From: Bacillota bacterium
GTDB taxonomy: Bacteria > Bacillota > Sulfobacillia > RBS10-35
Length of the DNA: 5,967 nt
Direction: 5' to 3'
NCBI GenBank assembly: GCA_029960865.1
Contig: JASBVX010000095.1
Span: 1 to 5,967, forward strand
The position numbers were made by a program, and so were the translations under genes. How positions within the stretch are numbered: position 1 is the stretch's first letter; every line of letters starts with the position of its first letter. This document shows positions 1 through 4,118 of the stretch, piece after piece. The notes under the pieces are model-generated. The model was given only the letters and a program-made list of their open reading frames with translations, searched no databases and was not told where the DNA came from.

Positions 1-76
1 ATCCCTCCTTCCTCATGGTGGCACATATCCCCGGGACCGGCCTCATAGGGTTAGCCGTGAAGGGAGGGCGGTCGGG
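1..76. promoter_or_regulatory. Intergenic region upstream of the SH3 lipoprotein gene, possibly divergent
   Basis: No coding region is supported here. Positions 59-68 (GAAGGGAGGG) are a strong ribosome binding site 8 nt before the ATG at 77. Read on the minus strand, positions 10-1 give AAGGAGGGAT, a near-perfect Shine-Dalgarno sequence. This suggests that a minus-strand gene starts just left of the window, which would make this a divergent promoter region. I see no convincing -35/-10 pair on either strand. Confidence 0.4.
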
Positions 77-508
77 ATGGGTTGGCCCCGAAGAAGTGCC
101 GGATGGGTCATGGCAGGCGTTTTGGTGATGCTTCCCCTTCTCTCCGCATGCGGAAGCCTTTTCAGCACAGCCGATCAGGGGATGACCCTGGATATTCTGG
201 CCCAGCGGATCGATCAGCTGGAGGCCGAGGTGAGCCAGCTGGAAGCCCAGCTGACGGCCCTGGCGGCCCAAGCGCCTGCCGGTGAAAAGCCGGTGCAGGC
301 GGGAGGAGGCACCCTGGCCGTGGTGACGGCCGATGTGCTGAACGTGCGCCAGGCACCCTCGGCGGACAGCGAACGAGTGGGCGTCCTCATGCGGGGAGCC
401 CGGGTCCAGGTGGAAAAGGTGGAAGGCGACTGGACCCAGGTCAACTTCAACAACACCTTGCGCGGCTGGGTAGCATCCCAGTATCTGTCGGCCGATTCAG
501 GTCGCTGA
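77..508 (+). CDS. Secreted lipoprotein with coiled coil and bacterial SH3 (SH3b) domain
   Basis: A 143-residue protein, probably anchored to the outer face of the membrane and binding peptidoglycan or another wall ligand. Residues 1-24 are a type II signal peptide with Arg5-Arg6, a hydrophobic core and lipobox LSAC; Cys25 would be the lipidated residue. Residues about 36-64 show a heptad pattern (LAQRIDQLEAEVSQLEAQL) typical of a coiled coil, so the protein may oligomerise. After a short Ala/Gly/Pro linker, residues about 80-138 match the SH3b fold: the ADVLNVRQAPS opening, a VGVLMRGARVQV strand, GDWTQV, and a closing RGWVASQYL. The start is supported by GAAGGGAGGG 8 nt upstream. SH3b domains often target proteins to the cell wall; no catalytic domain is attached, so the role is structural or sensory by inference. 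The gene is followed by a terminator at 562-598. Confidence 0.9.
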   Translation: MGWPRRSAGWVMAGVLVMLPLLSACGSLFSTADQGMTLDILAQRIDQLEAEVSQLEAQLTALAAQAPAGEKPVQAGGGTLAVVTADVLNVRQAPSADSERVGVLMRGARVQVEKVEGDWTQVNFNNTLRGWVASQYLSADSGR

Positions 509-547
509 TGGGGGGCGATGGGGGGGCTTAAAAGGAGGCCGGGAGCC

Positions 548-616
548 ATGGCGGGTTATCTTTCGCCCTCAGGGTGTTGCCCTGTGGGCGAACTTTTTGT
601 ATGGTTCTTTTGCTGA
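548..616 (+). CDS. Possible 22-residue small ORF or leader peptide spanning a terminator
   Basis: AAAAGGAGG at 530-538, among the best Shine-Dalgarno sequences in the window, lies 9 nt before an ATG at 548. The frame runs 22 codons to TGA at 614-616 and encodes MAGYLSPSGCCPVGELFVWF followed by F and C. Codons 5 to 15 lie inside the hairpin of the terminator at 562-592, so ribosomes here would melt it. That arrangement resembles a leader peptide controlling read-through, although the peptide shows no run of one regulatory amino acid. It may instead be a remnant, or a chance ATG downstream of a purine run. I do not recognise the peptide. Confidence 0.35.
   Translation: MAGYLSPSGCCPVGELFVWFFC
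562..598 (+). terminator. Intrinsic terminator after the SH3 lipoprotein gene
   Basis: TTCGCCC (562-568) pairs with GGGCGAA (586-592). After one T-T mismatch, CAGGGT (570-575) pairs with GCCCTG (579-584) around a 3-nt loop. The hairpin is followed by C and five T residues (594-598). This is a convincing rho-independent terminator separating the lipoprotein gene from the speD promoter. It lies inside the small ORF at 548-616, so it could also act conditionally. Confidence 0.85.
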
Positions 617-618
617 TA

Positions 619-647
619 TTGACGCCTGCTAGCAACCTGCGTAGAAT
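619..647 (+). promoter_or_regulatory. Predicted sigma-A promoter for speD
   Basis: TTGACG at 619-624 (5 of 6 to the TTGACA consensus) and TAGAAT at 642-647 (5 of 6 to TATAAT) are separated by exactly 17 nt. Transcription would begin near 654, leaving a 5' leader of about 155 nt before the speD ATG at 810. It is the best promoter match in the window and lies just after the terminator ending at 598, which supports speD being an independent transcription unit. Confidence 0.75.
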
Positions 648-653
648 GGCGTC

Positions 654-809
654 GATTCATACAATCAGGGTCCTGGTTTTCGCTGAAAGGGTTGGGGCAA
701 CGGTCGGCCTCGCCGGCCATTGAGCCCGACTTCTCCCCCGGGGCGAAAACAAAGGCCCCGTCCGGTCTGAAAGGGCCGGAAAGATGAACCTACAAGGGGG
801 GGTTTTTTT
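654..809 (+). promoter_or_regulatory. Structured 5' leader of speD with possible start-site sequestration
   Basis: This untranslated leader contains three stable hairpins. A: GGTCGG 702-707 pairs with CCGGCC 713-718. B: CGGGGC 739-744 pairs with GCCCCG 755-760 around an A-rich 10-nt loop. C: CCGGTCT 762-768 pairs with GGGCCGG 773-779 around a GAAA tetraloop. The ribosome binding site is AAGGGGGGG (794-802), followed by seven T and the ATG. In an alternative fold, AAAGGCCCC (751-759) can pair over nine contiguous positions, including two G-U pairs, with GGGGTTTTT (799-807). That would hide the ribosome binding site and is incompatible with hairpin B. I do not match it to a riboswitch class I know. 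Leader control of speD by a metabolite is inference. Confidence 0.45.
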
Positions 810-1220
810 ATGGCCACCGTTTTCAGCAACCACGAGACCACCGGACGCCATATCCTGCTGGATGTGTGGGATGTGGACTTCCAGACCCTGAACGATCTCA
901 CTCGGGTGCGCCAATGGATGGTGGAGGCGGCCCAGGAGAGCGGTGCGACCATCGTGGATGCGGCGTTCCATCGGTTTCCGGAGCAGGGGTTCAGCGGCGT
1001 GCTGGTGCTCGGCGAATCCCATATCTCCGTCCACACCTTCCCGGAACATGGGTACGCTTCCTTCGATGTCTACACCTGCGGGGAGACCCTCGACCCATCG
1101 GTGGCCTGCGCCTATCTGGTGCAGAAGATGGGGACCCATCGCTACTTCACCCGCCATTTCGTGCGGGGCATGGCCCAGGGGATCGAGGAACGCACGCCGA
1201 CGGTGGCCATGGAGTCCTGA
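810..1220 (+). CDS. speD: S-adenosylmethionine decarboxylase proenzyme
   Basis: A 136-residue pyruvoyl-dependent enzyme that decarboxylates S-adenosylmethionine, giving the aminopropyl donor for spermidine synthesis. It belongs to the short prokaryotic (Thermotoga/Bacillus-like) class, and its length is typical. The signature GESHISVHTFPEHGYASFDV spans residues 68-87, followed by YTCG at 88-91. By comparison with characterised SpeD proteins, the chain is cut between Glu69 and Ser70, and Ser70 becomes the pyruvoyl group. His75 corresponds to the processing histidine and Cys90 to the catalytic proton donor. All three are present at the expected spacing, so the protein should be active. The start is fixed by AAGGGGGGG at 794-802 and a T7 spacer. 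The gene has its own promoter and leader upstream and a strong terminator at 1237-1274. No spermidine synthase (speE) gene is in the window. Confidence 0.97.
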   Translation: MATVFSNHETTGRHILLDVWDVDFQTLNDLTRVRQWMVEAAQESGATIVDAAFHRFPEQGFSGVLVLGESHISVHTFPEHGYASFDVYTCGETLDPSVACAYLVQKMGTHRYFTRHFVRGMAQGIEERTPTVAMES

Positions 1221-1236
1221 ACTGCGTCTGGGGAAC

Positions 1237-1274
1237 AGGGGGCGGCAGGGGCGACCCTGCCGCCCCTTCTTTTT
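1237..1274 (+). terminator. Strong intrinsic terminator after speD
   Basis: GGGGCGGCAGGG (1239-1250) pairs perfectly over 12 bp with CCCTGCCGCCCC (1255-1266) around a GCGA (GNRA) tetraloop. It is followed by TTCTTTTT (1267-1274). It begins 16 nt after the speD stop codon and should separate speD from the ireB-like gene. Confidence 0.93.
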
Positions 1275-1329
1275 GATTGTCCTATGTTCCCCGGTGTGGG
1301 AGTATAGTGGGCAAGAGGGGGCAAGCTCG

Positions 1330-1593
1330 ATGCCGCCATCCTTTGCTGATGAAGCGGACGAAACCCGCATCATCCGCCCTCCCGATGGCCAGGAAGTGCA
1401 GGTGCGGGCCGTCCTGAGGGAAATCTATGAGGCCTTGGCGGAAAAGGGATATGATCCCATTCGCCAGCTGGCTTCCTATCTCACGACCGGCGAACCGGTC
1501 TACATCACCGCCCACAAAGGGGCGCGGGTGAAAGCGGCCCGCTTGGACCGGAATGCGGTGCTGGAGGAACTCCTGCGCCAGTACCTTACATGA
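1330..1593 (+). CDS. IreB-family regulatory phosphoprotein (UPF0297, YrzL-like)
   Basis: An 87-residue protein. Residues about 24-86 match the IreB/YrzL family of Bacillota: a helix (RAVLREIYEALAEKGYDP), then IRQLASYLTTGEPVYITAHK, then GAR and a closing RLDRNAVLEELLRQYL. In Enterococcus, IreB is phosphorylated near its N terminus by the kinase IreK and affects cephalosporin resistance. Here the N-terminal segment is DEADETRI, where Thr12 is the only threonine before the conserved core and so the natural candidate site (inference). The start is chosen because AGAGGGGG (1314-1321) lies 8 nt before the ATG and homology begins soon after; the same frame stays open far upstream into speD without meaning. 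Relatives usually sit beside ruvX and alaS. Here the gene is alone between speD and spoVT. Confidence 0.9.
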   Translation: MPPSFADEADETRIIRPPDGQEVQVRAVLREIYEALAEKGYDPIRQLASYLTTGEPVYITAHKGARVKAARLDRNAVLEELLRQYLT

Positions 1594-1618
1594 ACCCCCG
1601 TCCGTTGCGGCCATACTA
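1588..1618 (+). promoter_or_regulatory. Predicted sigma-G (forespore) promoter for spoVT
   Basis: CATACTA at 1612-1618 matches the sigma-G -10 consensus of Bacillus, and it ends 33 nt before the spoVT start codon. A -35-like element is weaker: ACATG at 1588-1592, overlapping the ireB-like stop codon, has the ATR core of gnATR but a spacing of about 19 nt. In B. subtilis, spoVT is transcribed by sigma-G, so the element fits the gene it precedes. Transcription would start near 1625. Confidence 0.6.
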
Positions 1619-1651
1619 GGTGGCGACACCCTCTGGAAATGGGGAGATGCT

Positions 1652-2203
1652 ATGAGAGCCACCGGAATAGTGCGCCGTATCGACGATCTGGGGCGCATTG
1701 TGATTCCCATCGAGATTCGCCGCGATATGAATATTCGGGATGGAGATCCCCTGGAAATCTATGTGGCCGCCAGCGGCGAGGTGATCCTCAAAAAGTATTC
1801 CGCCATCGCCGACATGAAAGAGTTCGTCCAGGGGATGGCCCAATCCCTCCACGACACCACCGGCCACCTGGCCCTCATCACCGACCGGGACGAGGTGGTG
1901 GCGGCGGTGGGCAGCCAAGAGCGCACCTGGGAAGGCAAGGCGGTGGGGGAGGTGGTCCTGGGGGCCATGGAAAACCGGGAGACCCTCCTTTTCACCCCGA
2001 AGGACCACCACGAGGGCTCTCTTTTGGGTGATCAGCCCTCTTGCCCTTTTCCCAGCGAGGTCATCGTGCCTATCGTCATCGGGGGGGACCCTGTGGGGGC
2101 GGTCATTCTGGCCTCGGAAGACGCCGAACGGGAAGTATCCCAGCTGGAGGTGAAGCTGGCCCAGACGGCAGCTGGCTTTATGGCCAGGCATCTGGAGGAA
2201 TAA
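1652..2203 (+). CDS. spoVT: Stage V sporulation protein T, forespore transcription regulator
   Basis: A 183-residue protein, close to the usual length of about 178. Residues 1-50 are the swapped-hairpin AbrB DNA-binding domain, with MRATGIVRRIDDLGRIVIP, an EIRR segment, GDPLEIYV and GEVILKKYS nearly identical in pattern to Bacillus SpoVT. Residues about 55-183 form the GAF-like sensory domain, with LALITDRDEVVAAVG, VIVPIVIGGDPVGAVIL and the closing QTAAGFMARHLEE. SpoVT acts as a tetramer in the forespore, tuning genes of the sigma-G regulon; its ligand is not established. The start is set by homology and by GGGGAG (1641-1646), 5 nt before the ATG. An ATG at 1647 is out of frame. The 3' end overlaps a convergent minus-strand gene by 26 bp, and no terminator is visible between them. 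Confidence 0.96.
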   Translation: MRATGIVRRIDDLGRIVIPIEIRRDMNIRDGDPLEIYVAASGEVILKKYSAIADMKEFVQGMAQSLHDTTGHLALITDRDEVVAAVGSQERTWEGKAVGEVVLGAMENRETLLFTPKDHHEGSLLGDQPSCPFPSEVIVPIVIGGDPVGAVILASEDAEREVSQLEVKLAQTAAGFMARHLEE

Positions 2204-2744
2204 GCCGCTCCAGCCACCTCTCCAGGCTCCTATGTTTGAGATGGGCCAGCCGCCAGGCGGGAGGCGTCACGGGAATCCGGGTTGCCTCTTCGATGTGGCG
2301 GAAGAAGCGCACCAGGTGGCGGGGAGCCAGGGGATGGCCCAGGGTAGTCACAAAAAGGTGGGAGGCGCGGGTCGGACGTTCCCTGTGCAGATAGCGGGTG
2401 AGGGCTTCCGCCAGCTCCAGGGAGAATTCCGCCTCGGGCTCTTCCCAGGAAGGGACCGGCAGGGGCCACCGCAGCCTCCGGGCCTTGAGGTCCACATGCT
2501 CCGGCCGCAGGGCAATCACTTGGGGGAGGGGCGGAGCCCACTCCCAGAAGAGATGGAAGAGGGCCCGGTCCCGGAGGGGGGTGGCGCTGATCCAGAAGGA
2601 CCCCAGGGCCCGTTCCTTCAAGCTGGCGGTAAAGAGGTGTTCACCGTCCCCGGGCAACGTCGTTTCCCCCCTGGCCCTTAGTCTTGGGAGGCGGGGAAAG
2701 GGCCATGCCCGAGAAAGAGCGGCGGGAATGCCGGATGATGGCAT
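2178..2744 (-). CDS. Small tyrosine-recombinase-like protein, probably catalytically inactive
   Basis: A 188-residue protein. Residues about 56-175 follow the layout of a tyrosine recombinase (phage integrase/XerD) catalytic domain: PLRDRALFHLFWEW, a VIALRPEHVDLKARRLRW segment like the usual LRWEDIDL turn, a helix AEALTRYL, HLFVTTLGHPLAPRHLVRFF, and VTPPAWRLAHL where VTPHDLRHTFAT is usual. The key residues are mostly gone. The first catalytic Arg (TGLR) is replaced by WAPP at 69-72, the HxxR His is Pro162 while Arg165 remains, and the chain ends about 20 residues later, before any nucleophilic Tyr. The N-terminal core-binding domain is also absent. The ATG directly abuts the DUF421 stop codon (TAGATG), suggesting coupled translation. 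A TTG at residue 30, preceded by AGGGGGG, is an alternative start. The assignment rests on pattern resemblance only. It may bind DNA without cutting it, or be a decaying remnant. Confidence 0.6.
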   Translation of the reverse strand: MPSSGIPAALSRAWPFPRLPRLRARGETTLPGDGEHLFTASLKERALGSFWISATPLRDRALFHLFWEWAPPLPQVIALRPEHVDLKARRLRWPLPVPSWEEPEAEFSLELAEALTRYLHRERPTRASHLFVTTLGHPLAPRHLVRFFRHIEEATRIPVTPPAWRLAHLKHRSLERWLERLIPPDAWP

Positions 2745-3482
2745 CTACTTGGGGATGGAGAGGATACGGGGTGAAGGCGTGCGCTGGCCTTGTCGGCCCC
2801 GCTCCTGGATGAAGAGATGGCCCTGGCCGTCCCAGAGGCCCAAAAGGATCTCCTTTTCGCTCCGCACGCCGTTCTCTTCCAGGATCCGGCGCAGATTTTC
2901 GGGGGTCCAGCCGTGCTTTTTCAAGCTGGAGAAGACCAGCTCCCCATCCATGATCACCGGTTCGGGCAGGTCTTCTTCCGGCGGGGCCAGCTTCAGGTCT
3001 TGGGTGCGGACGGGGCGGGCCATGGACTTGGGCACGACGCTCAAACGGCCGGAGGGCTCCAGGACGGCGTACTCCACATCTTCCACCCGCGGCATGTTTT
3101 GCAAGCGCAGGTGGGAGAGAAGCTCATCCAGGTTCATCCTCTGGCGGCTGAGCTCCTCCATCTGGACCACCCCCTGGCGGATCACCACGCTGGGCATGCC
3201 CCCCAAGAGCCTCCGCAGGCCCCTGGATTTCAGCATGGCCCAGCTCAAAAGGATCTGGATCAGGGCCAGGGTGACCACCGGCACCAGGCCTGCCAGGACC
3301 GGCATCTTTTCATCCTCGATGGTGATGACGGCGGCATCGGCCACCATGAGAAAGATCACCAGATCCATGGGGGTCAGGGAAGAGACTTCCCGCTTACCCA
3401 TGAGCCGCACTAGGATCAGCAGGACGGCAAAGAAAAGCAGGGAACGGCCAAACATGAGCAAAGACAGCTTGCCCGTGGACAC
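2745..3482 (-). CDS. DUF421 (YetF-like) membrane protein
   Basis: A 245-residue protein of the DUF421 family (YetF/YrbG type), whose exact function is not settled. Membrane segments lie at about residues 9-27, 40-56 and 61-83. The hallmark RLMGKRE (26-32) is followed by LTPMDLV (36-42). The cytoplasmic part (about 85-225) has the family features GGMPSVVIRQG, MNLDELLSHLR, VEDVEYAVLEPSGRLSVVPK and PVIMDGELV, and ends in a variable Arg-rich tail. The start is a GTG at 3482, preceded at 8 nt by GAGGAGGGAGG (minus strand, 3501-3491). An in-frame ATG at 3455 would give 236 residues but lacks such a site. The frame stays open far upstream only because it is antisense to GC-rich genes. Several DUF421 proteins of spore formers are linked to spore membranes, which would suit the nearby spoVT, but no sporulation promoter is clear here. 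It is cotranscribed with the abutting downstream gene. Confidence 0.93.
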   Translation of the reverse strand: MSTGKLSLLMFGRSLLFFAVLLILVRLMGKREVSSLTPMDLVIFLMVADAAVITIEDEKMPVLAGLVPVVTLALIQILLSWAMLKSRGLRRLLGGMPSVVIRQGVVQMEELSRQRMNLDELLSHLRLQNMPRVEDVEYAVLEPSGRLSVVPKSMARPVRTQDLKLAPPEEDLPEPVIMDGELVFSSLKKHGWTPENLRRILEENGVRSEKEILLGLWDGQGHLFIQERGRQGQRTPSPRILSIPK

Positions 3483-3596
3483 GGTGTGAACCTCCCTCCT
3501 CAGTCTGCGCCATCTTCTTCGTTCCCCTCGCCCTGGCAGGTATTGCCATCCCCTATCCCGAATGGTGTATGGGAAAAGATGGAAAGGAGCGATGGG
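3483..3596. promoter_or_regulatory. Divergent intergenic region between DUF421 and lipoprotein genes
   Basis: These 114 bp must hold promoters for both flanking operons. On the minus strand the ribosome binding site of DUF421 occupies 3501-3491. On the plus strand TTGCCA (3543-3548) followed after 17 nt by TGTATG (3566-3571) is a weak sigma-A candidate, and GGAG (3586-3589) serves the lipoprotein gene. The reverse complement of 3566-3571 reads CATACA, as in the sigma-E -10 element, but I see no matching -35. The promoter assignments are uncertain. Confidence 0.35.
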
Positions 3597-4118
3597 ATGG
3601 GGAGGAAAGGGCTGGCGGCGGTGTGGTCCTTGGGCTTCCTCCTGGTCCTGGCAGGCTGCCTCGGGAAGGACCGGGAGGAGCCCTTCACCCTGGAGCTCTA
3701 CGTGCAGGAGGTGAACCGGTTCGATCCTCTTCCTGCGGCTCGGGTGGAGGAAAAGAAGGCTTGGGGGCGCCGGGTGCAGGGCTGGGTGGTGTGGCAAAGG
3801 GAGCGGTTCTTGCAGCCTGCCGGGGAAGGAGCTTGGCCCCTTTATGGGGATGGGCGACCCCGTGTCCTCCCTGGGGCCAGTTTCCTGGAGCCCTCCCTTC
3901 GGGCCGTGAAGGGGGAGGCAGGGGTCGTCCAGGTCCTGGCCGGGGATGTGGCGTTGTCTTTGCGCCCTGGGGAGGAGCGGCGGCTTCTCTTCACGGGCGA
4001 AGGCGTCTTCGTGGACGAAGATGGGGAACGATGGCAAGCGGCTTTGGCAGGGGCCCTCAGCCGGGAGGAACCCCTGGCGGTATGGACCCTGCGCCTGCGG
4101 GAGGGGGTAGCGCCATGA
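3597..4118 (+). CDS. Lipoprotein of unknown function, first gene of the lipase operon
   Basis: A 173-residue exported protein. Residues 1-20 form a lipoprotein signal (Arg3-Lys4, hydrophobic core, lipobox LAGC) with Cys21 as the anchor. The mature part is rich in Trp, Arg and Glu, with alternating hydrophobic stretches such as VVQVLAGDVALSLRPGEERR (about 110-129) and GEGVFVDEDGERW, which suggest a beta-rich domain. I do not recognise a family. The ATG at 3597 is preferred because GGAG (3586-3589) lies 7 nt upstream and the signal peptide begins at once; in-frame ATGs at 3486 and 3579 would add a non-signal N-terminal extension. The stop codon overlaps the start of the next gene in ATGA (4115-4118), so the two are probably translationally coupled. 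The protein may anchor, chaperone or regulate the secreted hydrolase (inference). Confidence 0.85.
   Translation: MGRKGLAAVWSLGFLLVLAGCLGKDREEPFTLELYVQEVNRFDPLPAARVEEKKAWGRRVQGWVVWQRERFLQPAGEGAWPLYGDGRPRVLPGASFLEPSLRAVKGEAGVVQVLAGDVALSLRPGEERRLLFTGEGVFVDEDGERWQAALAGALSREEPLAVWTLRLREGVAP

Noticed and set aside
601..723. A 40-codon ORF at 601-723 covering the speD promoter
   Set aside because: It lacks a ribosome binding site, and both its start and an internal ATG at 646 lie upstream of the predicted transcription start.
784..812. ATG at 784 in the speD leader as an upstream start
   Set aside because: It is out of frame with speD, has no properly spaced ribosome binding site, and hairpin C sits immediately before it.
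1273..1308. Sigma-A promoter TTGATT/TATAGT before the ireB-like gene
   Set aside because: The spacing is 24 nt (20 nt with TTGTCC), and the start site would fall in the ribosome binding site, so I do not list it as a feature.
943..1329. Longer version of the ireB-like gene starting inside speD
   Set aside because: The extra residues are out-of-frame speD and terminator sequence. IreB homology begins after the ATG at 1330.
657..1373. A 238-codon minus-strand frame over speD
   Set aside because: It is the complement of a certain gene and a terminator, has no recognisable domain and no good ribosome binding site.
2398..3489. A 363-codon plus-strand frame over the DUF421 and recombinase-like genes
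   Set aside because: Ser/Arg-rich composition with no motif. The minus-strand frames there show family signatures.
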